In this document: piece after piece, positions 17,467 to 26,314 of the stretch
Numbering within the stretch: position 1 is the stretch's first letter
Layout: the number at the start of each line of letters is the position of its first letter
Source: an uncultured Spirochaeta sp.
Lineage (GTDB): Bacteria; Spirochaetota; Spirochaetia; DSM-27196; Alkalispirochaetaceae
Length of the DNA: 64,000 nucleotides
Reading direction: 5' to 3'
NCBI GenBank assembly: GCA_913030605.1
Contig: CAJWEZ010000002.1
Location: 61,257-125,256, forward strand
Notes under the pieces: generated by a model
The model's input: only the letters and a program-made list of their open reading frames with translations
Told to the model about the DNA's origin: nothing
Database searches by the model: none
Program-made: the position numbers and the translations under genes

Positions 17467-18064
17467 GAGCTCCTCGGACCAGGACTTCGTCTACGATACC
17501 GTATTCTACACTCTCCTGAGCGGACATGAAATAGTCCCGTTCGAGATCGGTACTGATCTGGTCTTCGGTCTTGCCGGTGTGGCGCGCAAAGTAGTCGATG
17601 AGCATCTTTTTGAGGCGCACGATCTCCCGCGCCTGTATTCCGATGTCGGTGGCCTGCCCCTGGACACCGCCCCACGGCTGGTGGACCAGTACCCGGGACG
17701 AGGGGAGGGCGCGGCGCTTGCCGGCGGCTCCGGCCGTAAGCAGGAGCGCGGCCATGGAGGCAGCCTGGCCCATACAGATCGTGGATACATCGGGTTTGAT
17801 GTACTGCATCGTATCGTAGATCGCCAGGCCGGCGGTTACGGATCCACCGGGGCTGTTGACATACAGGTTAATGTCCTTTTCCGGGTCCTGGCTCTCGAGG
17901 AAGAGCATCTGCGCCACTACCAGGTCCGCCGTGGCGTCGTTGATCGGGCCGTCCAGAAAGACGATCCGGTCCTTCAGCAGGCGGGAAAAAATGTCGTAGG
18001 AGCGCTCGCCGATGCCGGTCTGCTCGACAACGATCGGCACCAGGTTGTTGTTCTGCACGTTCAT
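17459..18064 (-). CDS. clpP: ATP-dependent Clp protease proteolytic subunit ClpP
   Basis: A 201-residue serine peptidase starting [15 protein letters not shown]. The catalytic triad is visible as S103 ([12 protein letters not shown]), H128 (LVHQPWGG) and D177 (ERDYFMSA). It assembles as a tetradecamer and degrades proteins delivered by ClpX. The start is 10 bases after the tig stop; the local Shine-Dalgarno is weak, so translational coupling is likely. It is the second gene of the tig-clpP-clpX-lon-argF unit. This is the only clpP in the window. Confidence 0.97.
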   Translation of the reverse strand: MNVQNNNLVPIVVEQTGIGERSYDIFSRLLKDRIVFLDGPINDATADLVVAQMLFLESQDPEKDINLYVNSPGGSVTAGLAIYDTMQYIKPDVSTICMGQAASMAALLLTAGAAGKRRALPSSRVLVHQPWGGVQGQATDIGIQAREIVRLKKMLIDYFARHTGKTEDQISTDLERDYFMSAQESVEYGIVDEVLVRGAHD

Positions 18065-18074
18065 GGGAGGAAAC

Positions 18075-19436
18075 CTACTCATTCTCCCGGAGCACGTCCA
18101 CATAGGCGATCTTCTCGCCCTTCTTAACCTTGGACTCCTCCAGGACCTTGTCAAACATCCGCCGCTCGGCGATCTCCTGCTGCACGTAGCTCAGCATTCC
18201 CTGGCTCTTGTAGTACTCGATAATCTGGTCGGGATCGGCGGAGCGCTCCTCGGCATCCGAGCGAATCTCCGCCTCGGCGTCCTCTTCGCTGACCTCGATC
18301 CCCTCGTTCTCGATCATCTTCTGGACGAGGAGGCTGCGCTTGATGCGCTCGGTTGCGGCGGGCCGCCATTCGCCAAAGATGTCATCCCGCGTCTTGCCCT
18401 GCATGGAGAGGAGCTGCTCCAGTTGCTCCGGCGTTACACGATACTGCTGGGCCAGATTGTTCCAGCTCTGCTGGAGTTCCGTATCGACCATCGTCGCGGG
18501 AACCTCAACCTGCGAGGCTTCCACGACCTGCGTCATGAGCTGATCGATCTTGCGGGCGCGAACACGGCTCTCGGCGTTTTTCTCCAGCTTGCTGCGAACA
18601 TCCTTGCGGAGATCGTCCAGCGTCTCGAAATCGTCGCTGATGTCCTGGGCGAACTCGTCGTCCAGATCCGGGAGATCGCGCTGGCGGACGCGGGTCACGG
18701 TGACCTGGATGCGCTTGGTCTGACCCTGGAGTTCCTCGTGTTCGAAATCCTCGGCGTACTCTTTTTCGATTACTTTGGTTTCGTCGGCTTTCATGCCAAC
18801 CACCTCGGTGTCGATGTGGTAGAGGTTGTGCCCCTCGCCGACGGTAAACTGGAAATCCTCGCGCCGGGTGCCCTCCACGGGGGTATCGTCGGCGTCAACT
18901 TCCTCGTAGTTCATGGTGACGAGATCGCCCTTGGCGACGGTACCGTCCTCCTTGTCGATGACCAGGGCGTTCTGCTGCCGCATGTCCTCGATATCGCGAT
19001 CCTCGTCGGCCTTGGTGATCTTGACCTGCGGCTCGGTGACTTCAAGACCCTTGTATGTGCCCAGCGTCACCTCCGGAAACACGTCGTAGGTGACCGTGAA
19101 GGTGAGATCGCTGGCGGGATCCAGGTCCAGCTCCTCGTCCATGAGCGTCGGACGGGCGTAGGGCAGGGGCTTTTCGGCGTCATCCACCGCCTCGATCGCC
19201 TCCCCGAGCCCCTTCTGGATCAGGTCGTCAAGCGTCTCGGCACGAAACGCCTCGCCGAACTTGCGTTCCAGAATCTCGCGGGGCACCTTGCCCTTGCGAA
19301 AGCCCTTGATCTGGGCGCTCTTCGAGTATTTCTTGACGAGATCGTCGTACGCCGACTGCACTTCCGGTGCCGGAATCGTCACCGTGAGTTTGACCGCTGA
19401 GTTCTCGAGCTTTTCTACCTTCTTATCCTGTACCAT
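18075..19436 (-). CDS. tig: Trigger factor chaperone
   Basis: A 453-residue ribosome-associated chaperone and peptidyl-prolyl isomerase. The N-terminal ribosome-binding loop GFRKGKVP is at 45-52. The middle FKBP-like domain starts near residue 165 ([19 protein letters not shown]). The helical C-terminal chaperone domain is rich in charged residues and ends [16 protein letters not shown]. It is the first gene of the proteostasis operon. A terminator hairpin (19475-19507) lies just upstream and isolates it from the tRNA cluster, so its promoter must lie in the roughly 40 bases between them or further inside the cluster. Confidence 0.95.
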   Translation of the reverse strand: MVQDKKVEKLENSAVKLTVTIPAPEVQSAYDDLVKKYSKSAQIKGFRKGKVPREILERKFGEAFRAETLDDLIQKGLGEAIEAVDDAEKPLPYARPTLMDEELDLDPASDLTFTVTYDVFPEVTLGTYKGLEVTEPQVKITKADEDRDIEDMRQQNALVIDKEDGTVAKGDLVTMNYEEVDADDTPVEGTRREDFQFTVGEGHNLYHIDTEVVGMKADETKVIEKEYAEDFEHEELQGQTKRIQVTVTRVRQRDLPDLDDEFAQDISDDFETLDDLRKDVRSKLEKNAESRVRARKIDQLMTQVVEASQVEVPATMVDTELQQSWNNLAQQYRVTPEQLEQLLSMQGKTRDDIFGEWRPAATERIKRSLLVQKMIENEGIEVSEEDAEAEIRSDAEERSADPDQIIEYYKSQGMLSYVQQEIAERRMFDKVLEESKVKKGEKIAYVDVLRENE

Positions 19437-19474
19437 GTAACAGCCTTTCCAACGTGAAAATGTATGGCGTCAAC

Positions 19475-19507
19475 AAAAAAGGCGATTCGGGAAACCCGAA
19501 CCGCCTC
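19475..19507 (-). terminator. Intrinsic terminator of the five-tRNA cluster
   Basis: On the minus strand the hairpin GAGGCGGTTCGGG-TTT-CCCGAATCGCC (one mismatch) is followed by a run of six T residues. It lies between tRNA-Gly and tig and would end the tRNA transcript. Confidence 0.85.
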
Positions 19508-19514
19508 AAAATCG

Positions 19515-19586
19515 AGCGAGAGACGGGATTCGAACCCGCGACATCCACCTTGGCAAGGTGGAGCTCTACCACTGAGCTACTCTCGC
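19515..19586 (-). tRNA. tRNA-Gly (anticodon GCC)
   Basis: Read on the minus strand: acceptor GCGAGAG/CTCTCGC, D arm TAGCTCAGTGGTAGAGC, anticodon arm CCACC-TTGCCAA-GGTGG (GCC) and T arm GCGGGTTCGAATCCCGT. All stems pair. CCA is not encoded. Confidence 0.97.
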
Positions 19587-19641
19587 AAAATGCCGGTACG
19601 CTTGAAGCGTCCATGAGTGGGAATCGGTTTTCCTTCCCCCT

Positions 19642-19723
<82 letters not shown>

Positions 19724-19798
19724 GCATGGTATCTGTTCAGACCCATTTGGTCAAGCGTATCCAGCGCGTCCCACGATCGTGTCGCCTGACGCGGGAAG

Positions 19799-19871
19799 TG
19801 AGCCGTGAAGGGATCGAACCTTCGACCCGCAGATTAAGAGTCTGCTGCTCTACCAGCTGAGCTAACGGCCC
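19799..19871 (-). tRNA. tRNA-Lys (anticodon CTT)
   Basis: Minus strand: acceptor GGGCCGT/ACGGCTC (one G-T pair), D arm TAGCTCAGCTGGTAGAGC, anticodon arm GCAGA-CTCTTAA-TCTGC (CTT, AAG codons) and T arm GAAGGTTCGATCCCTTC. CCA is not encoded. Confidence 0.96.
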
Positions 19872-19885
19872 ACAAGCTTTGTCTG

Positions 19886-19959
<74 letters not shown>

Positions 19960-19966
19960 GCTTCCG

Positions 19967-20040
19967 GGTGGATGACGGGACTTGAACCCGCAACAACCAG
20001 AACCACAATCTGGCGCTCTACCGATTGAACTACATCCACC
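19967..20040 (-). tRNA. tRNA-His (anticodon GTG)
   Basis: Minus strand: acceptor GGTGGATG/CATCCACC, which includes the extra G at position -1 paired with C73 that marks histidine tRNAs. The anticodon arm is CCAGA-TTGTGGT-TCTGG (GTG) and the T arm is GCGGGTTCAAGTCCCGT. It is the first gene of the His-Arg-Lys-Leu-Gly cluster. Confidence 0.97.
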
Positions 20041-20053
20041 GCAAGTGCGGTGG

Positions 20054-20083
20054 AATATGCCCGGTAACGGCGTGTTTTGTCAA
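20054..20083 (-). promoter_or_regulatory. Promoter of the tRNA cluster
   Basis: The minus strand reads TTGACA (20078-20083), an 18-base spacer and CATATT (20054-20059), placing the start of transcription about seven bases before tRNA-His. The -35 box overlaps the end of the rarA fusion gene. The geometry matches that of the tRNA-Leu(GAG) promoter. Confidence 0.75.
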
Positions 20084-22257
20084 GCCGTGGGCGCTTCGAT
20101 TGTCAGGAAAAGGTGTGCGCGTGACCATTGAACCGTCGACGGTTTCCACGACCGAGCCGACGCCCGAATCCTCTCCAGTGTGTCGCCGTCGGCGGAGGCG
20201 GCCAGCGCATCGCCGAGGGCGCCGTCAGGGGCAAGCCACTCCGTCAGCTGCGCCGCGGTGATGCGGCGGGGGGTCACCGTGTGGTGAACCGACAGTTCCG
20301 CCGTCCAGCCGGGAGGCAGCGAGCTGTCGGCGGCGTTCCGCCAGAGCGAGGTTCTCGCCGGTGCTCCGGTGAGTTCCGCACGCTTTAGGGCGTCGCGATC
20401 CTCCGGGGAGAGTTCGAGAATCGCGGATGGTCGTGTTCCGTCGGCGGGATCGATATCCACCACCACCGCGCGACCGCCGGGGACGAGGAGTGGCGGAAGT
20501 GCGGCGAGCCACGCCGCTGGATCGTCGTACCGGAAGGAGCGCACGAACACTCTGTCGAACGGTCCCCGATGACCGGAGGTTGACTGCCGGTCCGTCCCCG
20601 GGGGCGCTGCGGGCGGTCCCTCGGTGCTGAGCAGTTGGGGGGCGTCGATGCGGTCCGCCTCGGCGCCGAGGGAATGGCGTACGACCTGGATCGTGTCTTC
20701 CGGACTCCATACCGCCACCAGTCCGCCGGGGGAGCGCCGCACCGCCTCCCAGACGACCAGGAGGATGCCGTCGCCGGCCAGAAGGCAGCGGTCGGTGGCG
20801 GACAGGTTGAGACGGTCTACGAGGAGATCGCGGAGTTCGGCGACGTGATCGTAGATGCCACCTTCGGCGCGGCGCGTCCAGCGGGCATCGGCGCCGCGGG
20901 CAGGAGCCACCACCCACTGACCGCGTTCCGCCTCCTGGATGGCGGCGACCTGGAGTCGTCGGCGGTCCTGAAGCTGCGCCGCCCGTTCGCCCTCCCATCC
21001 CAGGTTGCCGGGTTCGTAGAAATGTCGGCCCTGCATCGCACCGGGCAGGTATTGCTGCGCCACCCAGTGGTCCCGGTAGGCGTGGGGATACAGATAGCCC
21101 TGTCCGTGGCCCAGGTCGGCGCCATCACGATTCGCGTCCCGAAGGTGGGTGGGGACTTCGTCACCGGCGTGTTCCTGCACCGCGGCGCGGGCGTCGAAGT
21201 AGGAGAGCGTACTGTTGGATTTTTGGGTATTGGCGAGGTACAACACCGCCTGGGCAAGGTGAAACTGGCCTTCCGGGAGTCCGACGCGGTCAAAGGCGGT
21301 AGCACACGATGTGACGACTCCGAGAGCCTGCGGGTCTGCGAGCCCGACATCCTCCGACGCCTGCACCAGGAGGCGTCGGAATATGTAATGCGGGTCCTCG
21401 CCGGCGGTGACCATTCGTGCGAGCCAGTAGAGCGCCGCATCCGGGTCGGATCCGCGGATCGATTTGATCAGCGCGCTGATCGTATCGAAATGGTAGTCTC
21501 CGTCCTTGTCGTAGAGCACTGCGCGTCGCTGAATGCTGTCCTCGGCCACGGAGAGATCAACGTCGATCTCGGTTCCGGGAGGCGGGGGAAAAGTGGGAAC
21601 GCTTGTTTCCACCGCGAGCTCGAGGGCGTTCAGGAGGGTGCGTGCGTCTCCCGAGGACGCCCCCACCAGATGGTCCCGCGCCTCCTGGGTCACGGTGACG
21701 GCATAGGCGCCGTAGCCGCGTTCACGGTCAGTGAGGGCGGCATCCAGCACACGACTGAGGTCCTTCGGATCCAGTGGATTCAGGAGAAACACCCGGCTTC
21801 GGGACAGGAGCGCCCGATTGACCTCGAAAAACGGGTTCTCGGTGGTCGCGCCGATGAGGATGATCAACCCGTCCTCGACCCACGGAAGGAGCGCGTCCTG
21901 CTGTGAACGGTTCCAGCGATGGACCTCATCGACGAAGAGAATCGTTCGACGATTGGTCTGATCGCGGAACGTCCGTGCCTGTTCGATCGCGGCACGAAGG
22001 TCCTTTACACCGCTCAGGACGGCGTTCACCGAGAGAAACTGACTCCGTGTGTGTTCCGCGATCACCCGGGCCAGGGTCGTCTTGCCGGTACCCGGCGGAC
22101 CGGAAAGCACGATTGAGCTGATCTGGTCCGCCTCGATTGCGCGCCGGAGCAGACGACCGGGCGCGAGTATGTGCTCCTGTCCGACGAACTCGGCGAGGGA
22201 ACGGGGTCGCATCCGCGCCGCGAGCGGAGAGCGATCGGTATCGAAGGCAAGCTCCAT
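20080..22257 (-). CDS. rarA: RarA/MgsA AAA+ ATPase fused to a methyltransferase-like C-terminal domain
   Basis: A 725-residue protein. Residues 1-433 are a complete RarA: PLAARMRPRSLAEFVGQEHI, Walker A GPPGTGKT (53-60), Walker B FVDEVH (108-113), sensor ATTENPFFEVN (137-147) and the MgsA C-terminal domain ending YEPGNLGWE. RarA acts at stalled replication forks. Residues from about 445 to 725 are an extra domain that usual RarA proteins (about 430-450 residues) lack. It contains GPFDRVFVRSFRYDDP and LVPGGRAVVVDIDP, a Rossmann methyltransferase-like pattern without an obvious intact SAM glycine loop. Similar RarA/unknown-domain fusions are annotated in cyanobacteria. The stop lies just before the tRNA cluster promoter. 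Confidence 0.9.
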   Translation of the reverse strand: MELAFDTDRSPLAARMRPRSLAEFVGQEHILAPGRLLRRAIEADQISSIVLSGPPGTGKTTLARVIAEHTRSQFLSVNAVLSGVKDLRAAIEQARTFRDQTNRRTILFVDEVHRWNRSQQDALLPWVEDGLIILIGATTENPFFEVNRALLSRSRVFLLNPLDPKDLSRVLDAALTDRERGYGAYAVTVTQEARDHLVGASSGDARTLLNALELAVETSVPTFPPPPGTEIDVDLSVAEDSIQRRAVLYDKDGDYHFDTISALIKSIRGSDPDAALYWLARMVTAGEDPHYIFRRLLVQASEDVGLADPQALGVVTSCATAFDRVGLPEGQFHLAQAVLYLANTQKSNSTLSYFDARAAVQEHAGDEVPTHLRDANRDGADLGHGQGYLYPHAYRDHWVAQQYLPGAMQGRHFYEPGNLGWEGERAAQLQDRRRLQVAAIQEAERGQWVVAPARGADARWTRRAEGGIYDHVAELRDLLVDRLNLSATDRCLLAGDGILLVVWEAVRRSPGGLVAVWSPEDTIQVVRHSLGAEADRIDAPQLLSTEGPPAAPPGTDRQSTSGHRGPFDRVFVRSFRYDDPAAWLAALPPLLVPGGRAVVVDIDPADGTRPSAILELSPEDRDALKRAELTGAPARTSLWRNAADSSLPPGWTAELSVHHTVTPRRITAAQLTEWLAPDGALGDALAASADGDTLERIRASARSWKPSTVQWSRAHLFLTIEAPTA

Positions 22258-22260
22258 CGA

Positions 22261-23367
22261 TCAGTCGTCGAACAGGTCGGACTCGTCTCCACGCTCGCCG
22301 ACGAGTTCGGCGTGATTCGCCTCGCGGGCGGCACGACGTTCCCGCAGGTCCGCGAGGCGCTGCTCGGTATCGCGAATCTCCCCGTCCAGCGATTCGATGT
22401 CCCGTTCAACCAGCTCCGCCTGTTGTCCCGCCTGGAGTCGGCGAATCAGCTGATCGAAGTGCGCCGTTCGCCGCTCGCATTCCTTGAGGGCGGAGACCTC
22501 CGCCTCCACCGCCTCGGGGGGATCGGTTGCGGCGATACGACCGAGCTCCGCGAGTACCTGGTTCATCTCACCGCGCGCCGCGTCGATCTCGCCCTGCCGG
22601 TCCTTGCGCGCCCGCGGCAGCTTTTTCCCGGCGCTCAGGCCGTTGAACTCGTCCACGAGGCGCCCCGATTCGGTGCGGAGTTCCTGGAGTGCCTCCTCCA
22701 GTTCCTGTCGGCGATCGGCTGCGTCCCGGACCGGCTGGGAGACACGGTTGAGTTCCTCGTCGTCGATCTGGGAAATGAAGTCCGTTTCGACCAGTTTGCG
22801 CCCCGCGTCCTGCAGCAATCGGGGCAGCTGGTTTTCCCGGACGGCACGCCGGTTTCGCAGGAGCGCCTGCCGGCCCCGTGCTCCGAGGCGCTCGAACACG
22901 GAGCCCTTGGCGGCTCCTGGATCCGCAGAATAGCGACCGAGGTTTGCTTCGATATCGCGAATGTCGTCCTGGTAGCGGGCGAGTCCCGCAAATACCGACG
23001 AGTAGGTCGCATCTATGAGGGGATGCTGCCGGAAGAGACGAAACGCCACCGCACCCACCTGCTCGTAGACCCCGTCGAGGCCCTGGTGGAGCTGGTCGCG
23101 TTCTTTCTGCAGCTCTTTCATCCGGTCGCGGATCTCCGACTGCCGGTCGTCGATGGCGATCATCCGCTCGATGGCGGAGCTTGCCAGTTCCACGCGGTCG
23201 GCGATTCCGCGATAGCGCTGAACCAGCGGCGCCGCGGTCTCCGGAACCTCCGACGGAGGGAGATCGACGAGGCGCTCCCCGATCAGGCGACGCTGGTTTT
23301 CACACTCCTGCAGCGCCCGGCGCCGGACGTCGGTGAGTTCGTGAATGCGTTGTGCGTAGTCGGCCAT
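22261..23367 (-). CDS. Predicted coiled-coil protein of unknown function
   Basis: A 368-residue, highly charged, Glu/Arg/Leu-rich protein starting MADYAQRIHELTDVRR, with a strong GAGGAGG ribosome site. Long heptad-like stretches lie at about 5-115 (ending EIRDRMKELQKERDQL) and about 200-355 (for example RQELEEALQELRTESGRL and AELVERDIESLDGEIRDTEQ). A less charged, more globular part is in between (GAVAFRLFRQHPLIDATYSS). There is no signal peptide or membrane segment. I do not recognise a family. It lies 3 bases upstream of the rarA fusion start, so cotranscription is likely; a role in replication or chromosome handling would be a guess. Confidence 0.65.
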   Translation of the reverse strand: MADYAQRIHELTDVRRRALQECENQRRLIGERLVDLPPSEVPETAAPLVQRYRGIADRVELASSAIERMIAIDDRQSEIRDRMKELQKERDQLHQGLDGVYEQVGAVAFRLFRQHPLIDATYSSVFAGLARYQDDIRDIEANLGRYSADPGAAKGSVFERLGARGRQALLRNRRAVRENQLPRLLQDAGRKLVETDFISQIDDEELNRVSQPVRDAADRRQELEEALQELRTESGRLVDEFNGLSAGKKLPRARKDRQGEIDAARGEMNQVLAELGRIAATDPPEAVEAEVSALKECERRTAHFDQLIRRLQAGQQAELVERDIESLDGEIRDTEQRLADLRERRAAREANHAELVGERGDESDLFDD

Positions 23368-23381
23368 GTGAATTGCCTCCT

Positions 23382-23876
23382 CTATTCGGCGATGAGCGGT
23401 GCCAGTGATTCCATCCCGCGGACGGAACGGCAAAAACCGTACCAGTGCCCGGAATTGTAGTGGCCCCGCTCGCGCAGGATTGTCAGGATCGTTTCCATGT
23501 TGGTATGAACAACGCCGGAACGCAGAAACGACTCCGGCAGTTTCGCGTGGAGGTCGGCCCGCGAATCACCGTGGGCGAGGGAGTTGAGATGGTCGAGGAC
23601 CCGCTGGGGAATGGGTTCCTCGAAATCCTCCTGTCGCAAGCGCCGGTCGTCGCCGAGTTCGTCCGGCCGCTTACGCAGCCACAGGACGTCGGGAAAGTAC
23701 TGCCGTGCCTGATTCCACCAGGAGGTGGGCCCCAGAATTCGCAGCGTGAGGGTGACGTTCCACAGAACAACACCGGCACGACGCGTCCGATCCATCCGAT
23801 CGCCGGCGTTGCGGAGGGTACGTGCCTGTTCGAGCCCGTGGGGGCCGTCCTCGAGTTCGACCTCGATGCGTTCCAT
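23382..23876 (-). CDS. Conserved-looking hypothetical protein
   Basis: A 164-residue protein starting MERIEVELEDGPHGLEQA. It ends with an aromatic block, ETILTILRERGHYNSGHWYGF, then CRSVRGMESLAPLIAE. It has no signal peptide or membrane segment, and I cannot name a family. It starts 4 bases after the ABC transporter ATPase stop and is followed 14 bases later by the coiled-coil gene, so it sits in the middle of a minus-strand transcription unit. The coding assignment rests on this tight packing and on normal amino acid composition. Confidence 0.55.
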   Translation of the reverse strand: MERIEVELEDGPHGLEQARTLRNAGDRMDRTRRAGVVLWNVTLTLRILGPTSWWNQARQYFPDVLWLRKRPDELGDDRRLRQEDFEEPIPQRVLDHLNSLAHGDSRADLHAKLPESFLRSGVVHTNMETILTILRERGHYNSGHWYGFCRSVRGMESLAPLIAE

Positions 23877-23880
23877 ACCT

Positions 23881-24612
23881 CTAGTACTTTAGCACGCGGT
23901 CAAAGAACGTGCGTACCTTCGGGTGCCGTGGATTGTCGAAGATCTGCTGCGGTGGGCCTTCTTCAATCACCACGCCATCGTCGATGAAAATCACGTAGTC
24001 CGATACGTGTCGCGCAAAGCCCATCTCGTGGGTCACGAGAATCAGGTGCTTGTCCTCCTCGCGGAGCTCCTCGATCATGTCCAGTACCTCGGCGGTGAAC
24101 TCCGGGTCCAGTGCGCTGGTCGGTTCGTCAAGGACCAGAAACTCCGGGGCGATCGCGATCGCCCGGCTCAACGCGATCCGCTGTTTCTGACCGCCGGAGA
24201 GCTGCGCGGGCTTCTTGTGGACGTGGTCCGCGAGTTGAAACCGGTCGAGAAGCGCCATGGCGGTGTCGCGCGCCTCCGCTGCGGGACGGCCATGGACCTT
24301 CTCCAGGGGAAGGGTGATGTTCTCGAGGGCCGTCAGGTGAGGAAACAGGTTGTACGCCTGGAAGACCATCCCGACGTGTTTGCGGTACTCCCGGAGCTGG
24401 GCTTCGTCAAAGGCGATCTCCCGTCCGTTGACCACAAGGCGTCCGGAATCCGCCTGTTCGAGGCCCGCAATCACCCTGAGCAGGGTGGTTTTTCCGCCGC
24501 CGGAGGGACCAACGATGACGAGGGAATGGCAGTTGTCCAGCCGCAGGCTGACGTCACGCAGGACGTGATGTTCACCGAAGCTCTTGTTCAGTCCCTGAAT
24601 ATCAATCTGCAT
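23881..24612 (-). CDS. Polar amino acid ABC transporter, ATP-binding protein
   Basis: A 243-residue ATPase of the GlnQ/HisP type. Walker A is GPSGGGKTT (about 35-43), the signature is LSGGQKQRIALSRA, Walker B is EFLVLDEPTSALDPE and the switch histidine is in ILVTHEMGF. It powers import of a polar amino acid by the permease and binding protein encoded upstream. It overlaps the permease gene by 11 bases. The substrate cannot be fixed; the GlnQ-like sequence is compatible with glutamine, glutamate, arginine or histidine. Confidence 0.92.
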   Translation of the reverse strand: MQIDIQGLNKSFGEHHVLRDVSLRLDNCHSLVIVGPSGGGKTTLLRVIAGLEQADSGRLVVNGREIAFDEAQLREYRKHVGMVFQAYNLFPHLTALENITLPLEKVHGRPAAEARDTAMALLDRFQLADHVHKKPAQLSGGQKQRIALSRAIAIAPEFLVLDEPTSALDPEFTAEVLDMIEELREEDKHLILVTHEMGFARHVSDYVIFIDDGVVIEEGPPQQIFDNPRHPKVRTFFDRVLKY

Positions 24613-25399
24613 ATGCGTACTTCCTCTCGAGCCCCTTGGTCAGAATCGATATCGGCAGTGTGAGGAGGAGATACCCCACCGCCAGGGGAATGTAACTCTC
24701 CAGCGTGGAAAAGGTGTTGGCGTTCACCTCCCGCGCCATTTGCGTAAACTCGTTGACGGCGATGATCGACAGCAGTGAGGAGTCCTTGATGAGCGACGCA
24801 AACTGGCCGGTCAGCGGCGGCAGAATGCGGGTGATAACCTGGGGCATGATGATGAAGCGGTACGTCTGGAGCGTCGTGAACCCCAGGGACCGTGCCGACT
24901 CCAGCTGGCTCTGGGCGACGCCCTCGACGCCGCTGCGAATGATCTCCGAGACGTAGGCACCGGAGAACATCGACATGATGATGATACCGACCGTGTAGCG
25001 ATTGCCGATTCCGAAGGCGTTGGCAACCACGTAAAAGAAGATCAGGATCTGAACCAGGAGCGGCGTGCCGCGGATCACTTCCACGTAGGCGCGGCTGAGG
25101 TAGCGCAGGGGCAGGAAGGTGCTCCGCTGTCCCAGTCCGAAAAACGTTCCCACGAGAATGCTCAAAAGCAGGGCGAAGAACGAAATGACGATCGTCATGC
25201 CGAAACCGCGGACAAGGTTGCCGCGGTAGCGCCACACGGACGCCCAGTTGAACGTGTAGTTGAGTCGACTGAAGGCGAACCAGAAGAGCGCGGCCAAAAG
25301 CACGGCGACGATGACGATGTTTACGCCGTGGCGAATCTCCGGGGAGAGGCCGGTTTCGGCCTCTCCCCGGGCGGGTTCAAAGAAAACGTGCGGTTTCAT
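24602..25399 (-). CDS. Polar amino acid ABC transporter, permease
   Basis: A 265-residue membrane protein of the HisMQ/GlnP class with about five or six hydrophobic segments. The EAA-loop signature is VEGVAQSQLESARSLGFTTL, and RGTPLLVQILIFFY is typical of polar amino acid permeases. The N-terminal ~30 residues are cytoplasmic and charged. Only one permease gene is present, so a homodimer is expected. It lies between the binding-protein gene (26 bases upstream) and the ATPase gene (overlapping), as part of one operon. Confidence 0.92.
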   Translation of the reverse strand: MKPHVFFEPARGEAETGLSPEIRHGVNIVIVAVLLAALFWFAFSRLNYTFNWASVWRYRGNLVRGFGMTIVISFFALLLSILVGTFFGLGQRSTFLPLRYLSRAYVEVIRGTPLLVQILIFFYVVANAFGIGNRYTVGIIIMSMFSGAYVSEIIRSGVEGVAQSQLESARSLGFTTLQTYRFIIMPQVITRILPPLTGQFASLIKDSSLLSIIAVNEFTQMAREVNANTFSTLESYIPLAVGYLLLTLPISILTKGLERKYAYAD

Positions 25400-25425
25400 G
25401 CAACGTGATACGGTATGGACCGCGC

Positions 25426-26241
25426 CTACGACTCGACGTCGAAGAAGAACGGAACCCCTTCGGCCGCAAACAGCCGCTGCATGTCGCCGAGGTAGGTTTC
25501 CGCGAGACGATCAAAACCGCCGTCGGCCCGAAATTGGCGGATGAACTCGTTCATCTGATCCCGCAGCGGACTTCCCTCGGGAAAACCTGCACCCCAATAC
25601 CCGAACGTTCCCTCGATCGACTCGAACACGGGACGGGTCGTATCGGGGTTGTTTTGCCAGTTGCGGTACACGGTGAGGGGATCGTAGATGAAGGCGTCGG
25701 CCTTGCCCTGGGAGACCTCGAGGACACAGGCGGAAACGGTGTCGAACAGACGGATCTCGGCATTGGGATACTGTTCCTGCGCCGTGATCGCCCCGGTGGT
25801 ACCGGACTTGACCGCCAGGACCACATCCTCGTTGTTGAGATCGTCGGGGCTGGTGACGGGAGAATCGGTGCTGACGAGGAGGGTGAGGCCGGACTGGGCG
25901 TAGGGAATACTGAAATCGATCTGCTCATCACGTTCGTCGGTGATCGTCATGGACGAGATCACCACGTCGACGCTTCCGGTACGCAGCGCAGGGATAAGAC
26001 CGGTCCATTCGATATTGCGTATCTCAACCGGGCGGCCGAGATACTCACCGAACGCCTTGGCGAAATCCACGCTGACCCCGGTGGGATTGCCGTCGGTGTC
26101 GGAAAACTCGAACGGGGGATACTGGAGCTCCATACCCACGACCAGTGGCTCGGGCCCCGCAGCTTCCTGGGTTCCCGTCGCGAAAAGTGTACCGCCGACA
26201 AACACCGTCAGCAGCACCAGAAGATGCTTCTTCAGATTCAT
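25426..26241 (-). CDS. Polar amino acid ABC transporter, substrate-binding protein
   Basis: A 271-residue periplasmic binding protein of the SBP family 3 fold. The start at 26241 has a strong AGGAGG and gives a signal peptide ending LFATGTQEA, a leader style I associate with spirochaetes. The mature domain shows LVVGMELQYPPFEF, GVSVDFAKAFGEYLGR, ALRTGSVDVVISSMTITDER and VSQGKADAFIYD, all standard for this family. It captures an amino acid for the permease and ATPase that follow. It is the first gene of the transporter operon, 73 bases downstream of the LON-domain gene's stop. Confidence 0.93.
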   Translation of the reverse strand: MNLKKHLLVLLTVFVGGTLFATGTQEAAGPEPLVVGMELQYPPFEFSDTDGNPTGVSVDFAKAFGEYLGRPVEIRNIEWTGLIPALRTGSVDVVISSMTITDERDEQIDFSIPYAQSGLTLLVSTDSPVTSPDDLNNEDVVLAVKSGTTGAITAQEQYPNAEIRLFDTVSACVLEVSQGKADAFIYDPLTVYRNWQNNPDTTRPVFESIEGTFGYWGAGFPEGSPLRDQMNEFIRQFRADGGFDRLAETYLGDMQRLFAAEGVPFFFDVES

Positions 26242-26314
26242 ACGTCCTCCTGCAAACAAAGTTGCGAAACTACACCCCCTCGGGGAGGGAGAATGCCACC
26301 GCCGCCGTGGTGGC

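Noticed and set aside
19726..19754. TTGACC-N17-TACCAT on the minus strand before tRNA-Leu(UAG).
   Set aside because: Transcription would start inside the mature tRNA, so it cannot serve that gene; the cluster promoter upstream of tRNA-His is sufficient.
20036..20053. Palindrome CCACCGC-AAGT-GCGGTGG overlapping the tRNA-His 5' end, considered as a leader hairpin competing with the acceptor stem.
   Set aside because: Given the promoter position, transcription starts inside the palindrome, so the upstream arm would not be in the RNA.
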